A stretch of 64,000 nucleotides of DNA, taken from NCBI GenBank assembly GCA_026986375.1, contig JALSOQ010000005.1, positions 98,517-162,516 of the forward strand. Direction: 5' to 3'. Shown here in pieces: positions 1 to 7,339 of this stretch. Both the position numbers and the translations under genes were made by a program. A model generated the notes under the pieces. That model had not been told where the DNA came from. It did no database searches and saw only the letters and a list, made by a program, of their open reading frames with translations. How positions within the stretch are numbered: the first letter of the stretch is position 1; every line of letters starts with the position of its first letter. The DNA comes from Archaeoglobaceae archaeon. Its GTDB lineage: Archaea > Halobacteriota > Archaeoglobi > Archaeoglobales > Archaeoglobaceae.

Positions 1-229
1 CGAGATCGTCTACACTCCCGTTGGTTATCAGCTCCCAAGATCTGCTATCGACGTAAACCCCATTTACATTTACGTAATAGTCCTTGTAATTTTGAATGTA
101 ATAAGTTACATCGTCATGATGAAATAGGCTGAACAGTCTCTCAAATAAGTTCGGGAATTGAAAGCCGAACGCCGGCTGAATAGCTGTAAACAAAACAAGG
201 AAAATTAAAAAATAGGAAAAAAGTCTCAT
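1..229 (-). CDS. Secreted protein, N-terminal part only
   Basis: The complement reads from an ATG at 229 without a stop to the window edge, giving 76 residues. The N-terminus (MRLFSYFLIFLVLFTAIQPA) is a clear signal peptide, followed by a Tyr/Asp-rich mature part (YYIQNYKDYYVNVNGVYVDS). Its ATG overlaps the stop of the upstream secreted-protein gene (ATGA), so the two are probably co-translated. The rest of the gene lies outside the window. The function is not recognised; an exported or surface role is inferred from the signal peptide. Confidence 0.7.
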   Translation of the reverse strand, partial: MRLFSYFLIFLVLFTAIQPAFGFQFPNLFERLFSLFHHDDVTYYIQNYKDYYVNVNGVYVDSRSWELITNGSVDDL

Positions 230-1476
230 GTTTTGCCCTCCGTTCCCTGTAGTATTGCATCCCAGTTTACACTTTTCAGCGTTAAGTCTCCTCTAAACTC
301 TAGATCCGATACTGTAGCTGCGCTCCTGAACTTTAGCTGGTAATCCTTAGGATATACTAACCTTGCAATCCCTCGCCAGACTTCCCAACCCCATCCAAAA
401 CGTGCCTTATTCCCGAACCACCTGCCGAACAGATCGAGTGTCTTGTCTATCTTTACGTTCCTGCCGAATATGTTACCTTCAAACACTTTCTCGTCGGTTG
501 AGATGAAGTTAAACCACGTAGTTCTCTTAATCACGGTGACCTTACCGCTATATCCCCTTCCCCAGCCTTCCTTCCAGCATCTCGGATTTTTAGCGGGGAT
601 TATGTAGTAATCTTCAGCTTTAATCCAGCTGAACGGACTCTTGTCCCACAGGATCACAACCCTGTATCTGTTACGATCTTTGAGCCATGTAGTTCTTACA
701 ACTTTATTCCCGCTCACAGTCACGTTGTCTTCATCACCACCCAGTATTCCTGGATTTCTCGAATAGAACTTGACCTCCGTAAGTCCCGTATCCTTGTCGC
801 TCTTTATGAACATCCAGTCCGTTGCGATCCCGTCACCGTCTAAATCCACTTTCCTGTAAATTAACCCGGTTGTATTATCTCTGCTGAGGTTAACAAGGCT
901 GCCGCCCATGATCAAAACTGCTCCTCTGTCGTTGACTGTGTCTATCTTTAAACTCAAGCTTCCGATCTTAATCTCATCTCCTTCCTTGCACCACGTCGTA
1001 ACCCAGTACGGGTCGCTGATGTATACATCTACGTCAAGTCTACCCTCATCGAGGATTTGACCAGTGTTGGAATTAGTCGCTATGGCATGCACTCTCATCG
1101 TATATTCTCCCGGTCTTGCGGAGGTGTTTATGGTAACCTTATATTGACCTGGATTTGACGGATCCTCTACTGCGACGAATACGTCAGGATTCCCGTCTCC
1201 CGTTACATCTACAACTTGGTCACCGATCATGAACTGAACCGTAACGCTTATGGATGTGTTCGCGGGATCTGGAAACGCTGAAGCGTTGAAAGGTTTACCG
1301 TCTGGTGTAGTTATTATAAGTGTCAGATTTGCGGGATGCCCGTTGATAATCTCATCTCCGAATTCCGTGGGAACTACCGTATTCCGATCGAATCTGTAAC
1401 CTATCGTCGCTGCATTAACCGTAGGTAGTATGGCTAATAGCACGATTAAACCCGCGAGCAACCACATCCCCCTCAA
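226..1476 (-). CDS. Secreted protein with calcium-loop-like repeats
   Basis: A 416-residue protein with an N-terminal signal peptide (LLAGLIVLLAILPTVNA). The start could be TTG at 1476 or ATG at 1467; both follow the purine-rich GGGGAGGTG. The first half looks like Ig-type beta strands (NLTLIITTPDGKPFNAS, YKVTINTSARPGEYTMRV). Two loops, DVTGDGNPDV and DLDGDGIATD, resemble Asp-rich calcium-binding loops. The C-terminal third is rich in Trp, Arg and Lys. It is the middle of a run of exported proteins inside the putative integrated element. I do not recognise the family; a surface structural or binding role is inferred. Confidence 0.7.
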   Translation of the reverse strand: MRGMWLLAGLIVLLAILPTVNAATIGYRFDRNTVVPTEFGDEIINGHPANLTLIITTPDGKPFNASAFPDPANTSISVTVQFMIGDQVVDVTGDGNPDVFVAVEDPSNPGQYKVTINTSARPGEYTMRVHAIATNSNTGQILDEGRLDVDVYISDPYWVTTWCKEGDEIKIGSLSLKIDTVNDRGAVLIMGGSLVNLSRDNTTGLIYRKVDLDGDGIATDWMFIKSDKDTGLTEVKFYSRNPGILGGDEDNVTVSGNKVVRTTWLKDRNRYRVVILWDKSPFSWIKAEDYYIIPAKNPRCWKEGWGRGYSGKVTVIKRTTWFNFISTDEKVFEGNIFGRNVKIDKTLDLFGRWFGNKARFGWGWEVWRGIARLVYPKDYQLKFRSAATVSDLEFRGDLTLKSVNWDAILQGTEGKT

Positions 1477-1495
1477 TTCTCAACACCTCCCCGCT

Positions 1496-1564
1496 TTAAC
1501 CTTTCAACAATTTATATACTACAAAAATTATTATTACAAAGATTATAAACCACCAAAAGCTCAT
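1496..1564 (-). CDS. Candidate 22-residue single-TM microprotein
   Basis: An ATG at 1564 is preceded by an unusually strong Shine-Dalgarno run (GGAGGAGGTGGGGT) and opens a 22-codon frame. Nearly all of it is a hydrophobic segment (FWWFIIFVIIIFVVYKLL). It overlaps the 3' end of the 73-codon frame at 1512-1733 in another register and ends 20 bp before the next start. The start region also codes within the 73-codon frame, so the SD could be coincidental. Only length, hydrophobicity and the SD support it. Confidence 0.4.
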   Translation of the reverse strand: MSFWWFIIFVIIIFVVYKLLKG

Positions 1565-1733
1565 ACCCCACCTCCTCCCCTCCGACAAGCAGGAAGTTAA
1601 GAATAGCCTCTATATGGGACTTCTTACCGCTGATTTCTCCGCTCTTATACTTCTGCAGCCCCCAATTGCCGAGAGCTTTGAGTTCCGTTGCGTTAAGGTG
1701 ACCGTCCTCGAAGTATTTATCGAGTAAATTCAC
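1512..1733 (-). CDS. Small protein with EF-hand/dockerin-like motif
   Basis: A 73-codon frame in the run of exported-protein genes. The N-terminal half (LLDKYFEDGHLNATELKALG) resembles a helix-loop-helix with a degenerate calcium loop, similar to the N-terminus of the binding protein at 13712-14863. It has no signal peptide of its own. The start is 4 bp after the stop of the upstream secreted-protein gene, suggesting coupling. The last 17 residues overlap the 22-codon hydrophobic frame and may not be under selection. Function unknown. Confidence 0.5.
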   Translation of the reverse strand: MNLLDKYFEDGHLNATELKALGNWGLQKYKSGEISGKKSHIEAILNFLLVGGEEVGYELLVVYNLCNNNFCSI

Positions 1734-1736
1734 TAG

Positions 1737-2225
1737 CTAGTAAGAGGCTTGTGGAGTCATAGAAACCATGTTCGGAGTTGCTTTGCCGTCGACTTTGATG
1801 TGATCGCCAGAAATGTATATGTGCTTTAGATAATACGTGCGTTCGCTGTCCATGATCGTAAATGTAACGTCCTTTACGCCTATCTCCGCAATCTGATAAT
1901 CCGTTAAGGTATAGTTAGTGAGTTCGGCAAAATAGCCGTTCAGCTTTTCTCTGACCTTTTCCATGTAGCTGGGCTCAGATGTTGGTGTCGTTCCAGACTT
2001 CTTGACGATCTCCTTATAGCGGCTGTATGGATCCTTGTGCAGAAGAGGATTGATGAACTCGTTCTTGATGTATGCGATGAGAAGCCCCGGATCCTTGAGA
2101 TAATCCATCGCAAGCTTGAGCTTGCCGAAAAATCCGTGTTCCTCTCCAAGAGCGAGAGTAACGGCTATGGATGAAATCAGAAGTATGGCAAGAAGCCAGC
2201 TTAGCGTCCTAATTCCTCTTCCCAA
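1737..2225 (-). CDS. Secreted protein downstream of structured leader
   Basis: A 162-residue protein starting at TTG 2225, just after the SD-like GGGGGGTGG. The N-terminus has Arg residues then a hydrophobic core (LSWLLAILLISSIAVTLALG), a signal peptide or anchor. The mature part is mixed alpha/beta without recognised motifs. It is the first gene after the structured RNA at 2243-2366, and its SD can pair with the 3' strand of that RNA's closing stem. It may therefore be regulated at translation initiation. Function unknown. Confidence 0.6.
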   Translation of the reverse strand: MGRGIRTLSWLLAILLISSIAVTLALGEEHGFFGKLKLAMDYLKDPGLLIAYIKNEFINPLLHKDPYSRYKEIVKKSGTTPTSEPSYMEKVREKLNGYFAELTNYTLTDYQIAEIGVKDVTFTIMDSERTYYLKHIYISGDHIKVDGKATPNMVSMTPQASY

Positions 2226-2242
2226 CTAACCACCCCCCGAAA

Positions 2243-2372
2243 GCCGGGGAGTGCAGAGAATAGTCTCTGTCCCTCAGCCTGGATAGACCTCATCGGGCCA
2301 CTAAGGATGATCGTGATTGCCGGGCAACCATGTCGTCGCTGACCAACCCTGTCTCTCCTCCCCGGCCTTATT
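2243..2372 (-). ncRNA. Structured switch-like RNA leader or small ncRNA
   Basis: Read on the minus strand, about 124 nt are closed by a perfect 9-bp helix: GCCGGGGAG (2366-2358) pairs with CTCCCCGGC (2251-2243). Inside are a perfect 6-bp hairpin CAGAGA-CTAT-TCTCTG and a hairpin GGTTGC-CCG-GCAATC, plus GATGA/CTGA elements like those in kink-turns. A TATA box (TTTAAATA, complement of 2395-2402) predicts transcription from about 2372, at the 5' edge of the helix. The 3' helix strand can instead form CCCCG-GCTTT-CGGGG with sequence at the SD of the next gene. I cannot assign it to a known RNA family; it does not look like tRNA, 5S, SRP or RNase P RNA. Confidence 0.5.
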
Positions 2373-2391
2373 AAAATACTAAGAAGTTAAA

Positions 2392-2407
2392 GGGTATTTA
2401 AAAATCG
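2392..2407 (-). promoter_or_regulatory. TATA-box promoter for the structured leader
   Basis: The complement reads CGATTTTTAAATACCC. It holds an archaeal TATA box (TTTAAATA) centred near 2398, and the usual 25-27 nt spacing puts the start near 2372. This matches the 5' end of the closing helix of the structured RNA. Confidence 0.5.
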
Positions 2408-2421
2408 TAATTTTGTTAAAA

Positions 2422-2625
2422 TCATTTGATTCTAATTTCAACGATTATTCCAAGCTTTTTCAAATGACCGATAGCTATTAGCAGTTGTATGGACCTCATA
2501 TTAAGCCTCTGAGCCGCTTCCTTAATAGTCAACCCGTTCACCTTTTTAAGCTCTTCAAATATATTTTTATTTCTTTTAAAATATACATATGTATCGAAAC
2601 CGTGTTTAGTGGGACTAACCTGCAT
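2422..2625 (-). CDS. Small winged-helix/HTH protein
   Basis: A 67-residue protein. Residues about 34-60 (TIKEAAQRLNMRSIQLLIAI) form a helix-turn-helix, followed by a likely wing (LGIIVEIRIK). The start lies 3 bp after the integrase stop, so the two genes form one leftward operon. Small HTH regulators next to integrases are common in archaeal proviruses and plasmids, where they control integration or copy number. That role is inferred from position here. Confidence 0.65.
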   Translation of the reverse strand: MQVSPTKHGFDTYVYFKRNKNIFEELKKVNGLTIKEAAQRLNMRSIQLLIAIGHLKKLGIIVEIRIK

Positions 2626-2628
2626 AAG

Positions 2629-3645
2629 TCAAACCTCCCAGAGAGGGAACGTATCCACAATCCGGGCAAAATCGACAGGATGAATGATCTCAACCTTACC
2701 CCAATACTTCATGTATTCCTCAGCTATGCAATCTGGGGTAAACTTCCTGTAAAACTCTTCAGTAATCTTGAGAGTAAGAGTTCCAAGAGCTTTTTCAAGC
2801 TCTTCGGTATCATGACCTGCAATGGCAATCCTGTAAACCTCTGGAAAACGAATCTTAGCTGAATGAATGGCAAAGAATTTTCTAAACTGTTTTAGCCTTA
2901 AAGGAGCATCTGCTTGCTCGAAAGCATATCTCAAAGCACCATAACTGAACAATTCTTCATTATCACAAACATTTAGGTAAATCTTTAGTAGCTCCTTGAC
3001 TTGAGGATGCAATGGTATAACTCTTTCAATGTGGGTTTTACTCTTCGTAGATGGGAGAATAAAATAATCTTTGTTTAGATCGATGTCCTTTCTCTCAAGC
3101 TTAGTAAGTTCCTCAGGTCTTAGCCCTGTGGAAGCTGATAAAGCAGAAGCCACAATAGCCCTTAACTTGGAGACCATATTCAGGTTAGACTCTGCTATTT
3201 TCCGTATGTGCTGATGAATATCCTCTAAGCTAACATCGAAAATACTCCCTTCATCCGCATAAGTTTTCTTAACCCTCTTCTTTCGTTTTACTTGTCTTAA
3301 TAGCTTTATGAGATTGTTGTAATCCTCTCTTCTAACTTCTCCAAGCCATTCGATGAATCTCCTTGCAATATCTAAGTATTTATGTGGAAGATCCTTGCCT
3401 TGTGCAAAAGTAACAAACTTGAGAATAGCTTGCGGATTTAAATTACCTTGAGTAATTTCATAAAACTTGTTTAGTCTTTTCCTGTAGTCGTTGAGTGTGT
3501 TCGTCCGGATCTTTTGTTCATCTCTCGATACTAATTTCCCATTTTTATATTCTCCACCTAAGTAAAATAAGAATTGTCTTATGTCATCAAGATTGAACGA
3601 ACTCGAGATCCCCTGCCCGTAAGGGTTCGTGGGTTCAAATCCCAC
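2629..3645 (-). CDS. SSV-type tyrosine recombinase, int(C) portion
   Basis: An archaeal tyrosine recombinase that catalyses site-specific integration and excision. The SAM-like DNA-binding part (DDIRQFLFYLGGEY to RQVKRKKR) is followed by the catalytic domain: Arg in STGLRPEEL, Lys in STKSKTHIERVIPLHP, the KxxR-type motif in LKQFRKFFA, and a candidate Tyr in EEFYRKFTP. The frame runs into the tRNA-Ser 3' sequence, giving GVGFEPTNPYG, and continues open to 3831 antisense to trpS. That upstream part is not integrase. The GTG at 3645 is a nominal start; I read the gene as the int(C) half left after integration through attP inside int. Whether it is expressed in this state is unknown. Confidence 0.8.
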   Translation of the reverse strand: MGFEPTNPYGQGISSSFNLDDIRQFLFYLGGEYKNGKLVSRDEQKIRTNTLNDYRKRLNKFYEITQGNLNPQAILKFVTFAQGKDLPHKYLDIARRFIEWLGEVRREDYNNLIKLLRQVKRKKRVKKTYADEGSIFDVSLEDIHQHIRKIAESNLNMVSKLRAIVASALSASTGLRPEELTKLERKDIDLNKDYFILPSTKSKTHIERVIPLHPQVKELLKIYLNVCDNEELFSYGALRYAFEQADAPLRLKQFRKFFAIHSAKIRFPEVYRIAIAGHDTEELEKALGTLTLKITEEFYRKFTPDCIAEEYMKYWGKVEIIHPVDFARIVDTFPLWEV

Positions 3646-3653
3646 CCCCGGCG
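3602..3653 (+). other. att site: duplicated 3' half of tRNA-Ser(CGA)
   Basis: The plus strand from the anticodon loop (CTCGAGA) through the variable arm (GCCCGTAAGGGTTC), T-arm (GTGGGTTCAAATCCCAC) and acceptor 3' strand (CCCCGGC plus G) is a class II tRNA-Ser 3' half. The sequence before 3602 has no D-arm or 5' acceptor strand, so no complete tRNA is present. A tRNA 3' half inside an integrase frame is the hallmark of an SSV-type attachment site. The full tRNA should lie at the other end of the element, left of the window. Confidence 0.8.
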
Positions 3654-3687
3654 TTAAATTCAATAAACCTCCTATAGACTGCCCGTC

Positions 3688-4947
3688 ATGAAGGTTACTC
3701 CTTGGGAAGTCGAGGGGGTCGTGGATTACGATCGACTTATGAAGGAGTTCGGAATTCAACCATTTTCCGATATAATCGACAGGGTTCCCAATCCCAACAA
3801 GCTGATGAGGAGGGGTGTGATATTCGGGCACAGGGATTACGATAGAATAGTGGATGCGATGATTGAAAAAAAACCTTGGGCAGTGATGTCCGGTTTCATG
3901 CCCTCAGGAATGCCCCACTTCGGGCACAAGATGACGATGGACGAGATAATATGGCATCAGAAGATGGGGGGAAAGGCATTCGTCGCTATAGCGGACATGG
4001 AGGCTCATGCGGTTAGAGGGTTGAGTTGGGGAAAGACCAAGGAGATAGGAACGTTATATCTTAAGAGCATCGTTGCTTTGGGTTTAGAGCCGGAAAACGC
4101 GATCCTATACTTTCAGTCTTCCAACAGATACGTAAAGGATCTGGCGTTCGAGCTTTCGGCGGAAGTGAACTGGAGCGAGTTGAGGGCGATATACGGGTTC
4201 AATCCTGAGACCACTCTGGCGAGGATGTTCGTTACGTCAATTCAGGCTTCAGACATTCTTCACCCTCAGCTTAAGGAGTTCGGCGGGCCTAAGCCAGTAG
4301 TAGTTCCAGTTGGAGCGGATCAGGATCCTCACATAAGGCTAACGAGGGACTTAGCTTCGAGGGTGAGCGTATTCTCCTTCGAGAGAATAGATGGTGGAGT
4401 TAGGGTTAGGAGCAGGAAGGGGAGGGAGTATTTGGAGAAGATCAAGGGTCTTTTCGAATGCAAGGTTTACGAGGAGCACATCGACTTTTTCGGAGATCCG
4501 GAGGAAATAGAAAAAGCGATAAGAGAGATTGAAGTGGAGTTGGGCGGATTCGGATTTGTTCCGCCTTCCTCTACATACCACAGGTTCATAACCGGCCTTA
4601 CTGGTGGTAAGATGAGTTCGAGCAAGCCGGAGAGCTACATTTCCCTATTCGACGAGCCTGAGGTAGGGGCTAAAAAGGTCATGAGAGCTTTGACTGGCGG
4701 AAGAGTCAGCGCGGAGGAGCAGAGGAGGTTTGGAGGCAATCCCGAGAAGTGCACCGTCTTCGAACTGTTCACATATCACCTAATAGAAGACGACAGAGAG
4801 CTCGAGGAGATTAGAATGGAATGTAAAGAGGGTAAACTCCTATGCGGGCAGTGTAAGAGGAGAGCGAGCGAACTCGTTAAGGAATTTTTGAGAGAGTTCC
4901 AGAAAAGAGTTGAGGAAGTCGATCTGAAAGAATACACGATCATTTAA
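3688..4947 (+). CDS. trpS: Tryptophanyl-tRNA synthetase
   Basis: Charges tRNA-Trp with tryptophan in the cytoplasm. The 419-residue length fits archaeal TrpRS. The class I HIGH-type motif is PSGMPHFGH (residues 72-80) and the KMSKS motif is GGKMSSSKPE. The start is only 35 bp from the end of the tRNA-Ser att fragment and lacks a strong SD. Before integration trpS was probably directly downstream of an intact tRNA-Ser gene and may have been read through from it. The present promoter must lie in element or att DNA. Confidence 0.95.
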   Translation: MKVTPWEVEGVVDYDRLMKEFGIQPFSDIIDRVPNPNKLMRRGVIFGHRDYDRIVDAMIEKKPWAVMSGFMPSGMPHFGHKMTMDEIIWHQKMGGKAFVAIADMEAHAVRGLSWGKTKEIGTLYLKSIVALGLEPENAILYFQSSNRYVKDLAFELSAEVNWSELRAIYGFNPETTLARMFVTSIQASDILHPQLKEFGGPKPVVVPVGADQDPHIRLTRDLASRVSVFSFERIDGGVRVRSRKGREYLEKIKGLFECKVYEEHIDFFGDPEEIEKAIREIEVELGGFGFVPPSSTYHRFITGLTGGKMSSSKPESYISLFDEPEVGAKKVMRALTGGRVSAEEQRRFGGNPEKCTVFELFTYHLIEDDRELEEIRMECKEGKLLCGQCKRRASELVKEFLREFQKRVEEVDLKEYTII

Positions 4948-5684
4948 AGCAATCCGTGCTCCCTGCATAGCTCCTCGAATATTTCGAGACCCCTTCTTTC
5001 CTTTGGCCCCATTTTGTATACGAGAGTTCTGAAATACTCTTCCAGAAACACTCTGGGCATCTTGAACGTTCTCTCGGCATTGGTTACTACTTCTTCAAAA
5101 TGCTCGAATCCCCAATCCACAGACTTATTTATCAGTTCGTCGCATTCTCTCGCGTTCACCTCTTTTAGGGATGCTGATATTCCGAATACCATCGGATATC
5201 CGGTCAGGTCGAACCATTCTTCACCCAAGTCCATAACTACGTTGTAAACCATTCTCGCCTTTATAGCCTCATCTCCTATTACCAAAGCGCATCCGCATAG
5301 CCTTAAAAGGGACGTAGCTCTTCTCTCGTTCGTTGGAATTACTTTGCAGTTCAGCCCCTTCTCTTCAATAATTATTCTCAGGAGGTTTACGGACGTCATA
5401 CTTTCGCTCGTTACCGCTATCTTGTTATCGAGAGATCTCCCGTTAGAAACGACCAAAACGCTCAAAACCCTGCCTTTCGAAGCTATGCAGAAATCGTAGC
5501 TCCTTAGTCTTTCCTTGTTCTTTAAGAGGTAGAATGAGGGAACCGGGGCGTAATCTATTTTCCCACTTTCTATGTGCTTGGCCAAATTTTTTGGAGAATC
5601 TTCTACCACTTCGGCCTTACCGAACTTTTCTATCCAGTAGTAGGGTAGGTAATTGTTCAAAAAGCCGAACTTTCCTATCTTCAT
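4944..5684 (-). CDS. mqnA: Chorismate dehydratase MqnA (futalosine pathway)
   Basis: A 246-residue MqnA-family protein that converts chorismate to 3-enolpyruvyl-benzoate, the first step of futalosine-dependent menaquinone synthesis. It has the periplasmic-binding-protein-like fold of this family: N-terminal IGKFGFLNNYLPYY, then DYAPVPSFY, VTSESMTSVNLLRI and ALVIGDEAIKA. It converges on trpS with a 4-bp overlap. No other mqn genes are visible here. The finding fits a menaquinone-using archaeon such as the Archaeoglobales. Confidence 0.85.
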   Translation of the reverse strand: MKIGKFGFLNNYLPYYWIEKFGKAEVVEDSPKNLAKHIESGKIDYAPVPSFYLLKNKERLRSYDFCIASKGRVLSVLVVSNGRSLDNKIAVTSESMTSVNLLRIIIEEKGLNCKVIPTNERRATSLLRLCGCALVIGDEAIKARMVYNVVMDLGEEWFDLTGYPMVFGISASLKEVNARECDELINKSVDWGFEHFEEVVTNAERTFKMPRVFLEEYFRTLVYKMGPKERRGLEIFEELCREHGLL

Positions 5685-5714
5685 GTTGGAGGGTTGGGTG
5701 GGAGGTATCTAAGG

Positions 5715-6047
5715 TTAACGGACGTAACTCTCCACGACTGCGAAGTGGACGATCGTCACGAAGTCGCTGTCCTTTATTTCCCCGTATATCCGTTTCAAAG
5801 CCTGAATTAGCTCTTCTTTGCTGTTGAATCCGTCCCTTTTCGCATCTTCGTCCGTCAGTTCGCTCACCCTCTTCACGACTACCTTCTCTACTCTCGCCCT
5901 CGCGAAGGGGGTGTAATTTACAGTTAAATCGACTATCTTTCCTACCGGATAGCTCTTTATTCCCTTCCTTATCGTAGTGACCTTTTCTCCCCTAATTATC
6001 GGCCTGACGTATTCCGCGTCGAAGTTTATCCTTTCCATAGCCCCCAT
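5715..6047 (-). CDS. ASCH-domain protein
   Basis: A 110-residue protein with the pattern of the small PUA-like ASCH/DUF437 family: RINFDAEYVRPIIRGEKVTTIRKG, then ARVEKVVVKRVSELTDEDAKRDGF. The Thr-Thr-Ile-Arg segment and the acidic DEDAKRDGF region are typical. ASCH domains are thought to bind RNA or modified nucleotides; the target here is unknown. The start may be ATG 6047 or the internal ATG at 6038. It diverges from hisS across a short AT-rich promoter gap. Confidence 0.7.
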   Translation of the reverse strand: MGAMERINFDAEYVRPIIRGEKVTTIRKGIKSYPVGKIVDLTVNYTPFARARVEKVVVKRVSELTDEDAKRDGFNSKEELIQALKRIYGEIKDSDFVTIVHFAVVESYVR

Positions 6048-6109
6048 GTCTATCGACTACTTTTATCCCTTTCCATAAGTTTTTAAACAGATGGCGAGAA
6101 GCTCTTGCC

Positions 6110-7339
6110 GTGAAAATCGAAAGGCCGAGAGGAACGAGGGATTTTCTGCCGGAGGAAATGGAAAAGAGGAGAGCGATCGAGGCCGTTATGAGGAGGGTGG
6201 CGGAAAGCTACGGTTACAGGGAAGTTCTGACTCCCACATTCGAGCACCTCGAACTGTTCACGATGAAGTCGGGCGAGGGAATAGTTGAGGAAATATACGC
6301 CTTCAAGGATAAAGGGGGAAGGGATTTGGCTCTTAGACCGGAATTGACCGCTCCGGTTATGAGGATGTTCGTGAACGAGTGCGTGGGAATGCCGAAGCCT
6401 CTGAGGTTCTACTACTTCGCCAACTGCTTCCGCTACGAAAGACCGCAGAAGGGGAGGTATAGGGAGTTCTGGCAGTTCGGAGTCGAGCTGATAGGTTCTG
6501 CCTCTCCCTTAGCAGACGCTGAAGTGATATCTCTTGCATACGATATAATGAAGGAACTGAAAGTTAAGTTCGACCTCCACGTTGGACACGTAGGACTGCT
6601 GAGGCATCTTTTGAGGGATTTGGAGGAGGAGGTGGCGTCCAAGATAATGAGGTTGATAGACAAGAAGGACGTCGAAGCTCTCGAAAGCTATTTGGAGGAG
6701 GTAGGAGTGAACAGAGATCTAAGGGACTCGATATTTTCGATGATAGATCTCGTCGGAGGTAGGGAGGTTATAGATTCGGCCAGAGAGATCATTCCGGACT
6801 TCGATTTCGGACATGTAGAGAGGGTATGCGAGATTTTGGACGCTTTAGACGTGAAATACAGGCTGGACTTCGGAATAGCGAGGGGTTTAGATTATTACAC
6901 CGGAATAGTCTTCGAAGCTTACGCTAAAGAGGGGTTGGGAGCTCAGAATCAGATATGCGGCGGTGGAAGCTATCGCTTGGCTCATCTGTTCGGAGGAGAA
7001 GACACACCGGCAACGGGATTCGCATTGGGATTCGACAGGATTGCGGAGATATGCGAGGTTAGAGTTGAGGAGAAGAGGAAGGTCGTGGTCGTCGGATTCA
7101 GAGGGCTCGAAAAGGAGGCTTTCAGAATAGCGAACATGCTCAGGAAGAAGGCGGTGGTCGTTACGGATGTCATGGGGAGGAACGTCAAGAAACAGCTGAG
7201 CTACGCGAACGACATAAGGGCGGATTTTGCCGTGATAGTGGGAGAGAGGGAGCTCAGGGAGGGTAAGGTTGCGGTCAAGGATTTGAGGAGCGGAGAGCAG
7301 ATAGTCGTCGGGCTGGAAGAACTTTTGAACGTCATTTGA
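6110..7339 (+). CDS. hisS: Histidyl-tRNA synthetase
   Basis: A class II synthetase charging tRNA-His; 409 residues. The N-terminus RPRGTRDFLPEE is typical. Motif 2 is FRYERPQKGRYREFWQFG, the histidine motifs are GLDYYTGIVFEAY and GGGSYRLAHLFGG, and motif 3 is TGFALGFDRI. A C-terminal anticodon-binding domain follows. The GTG start at 6110 lies about 26 nt from a TATA-like AAGTTTTTAAAC, so the mRNA is probably leaderless. The end overlaps the convergent DUF2250 gene by 8 bp. Confidence 0.95.
   Translation: MKIERPRGTRDFLPEEMEKRRAIEAVMRRVAESYGYREVLTPTFEHLELFTMKSGEGIVEEIYAFKDKGGRDLALRPELTAPVMRMFVNECVGMPKPLRFYYFANCFRYERPQKGRYREFWQFGVELIGSASPLADAEVISLAYDIMKELKVKFDLHVGHVGLLRHLLRDLEEEVASKIMRLIDKKDVEALESYLEEVGVNRDLRDSIFSMIDLVGGREVIDSAREIIPDFDFGHVERVCEILDALDVKYRLDFGIARGLDYYTGIVFEAYAKEGLGAQNQICGGGSYRLAHLFGGEDTPATGFALGFDRIAEICEVRVEEKRKVVVVGFRGLEKEAFRIANMLRKKAVVVTDVMGRNVKKQLSYANDIRADFAVIVGERELREGKVAVKDLRSGEQIVVGLEELLNVI

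Noticed and set aside
2243..2366. The structured RNA as a cobalamin riboswitch, 5S rRNA or SRP RNA
   Set aside because: GCCACTA on the plus strand resembles part of a B12 box, but the rest of the consensus is absent. Length and motifs do not fit 5S, SRP or RNase P RNA.
3646..3831. Upstream extension of the integrase frame to an ATG at 3831
   Set aside because: The extra 62 codons are antisense to the trpS coding region and unrelated to integrase N-termini. They are an accident of integration or an open shadow frame.
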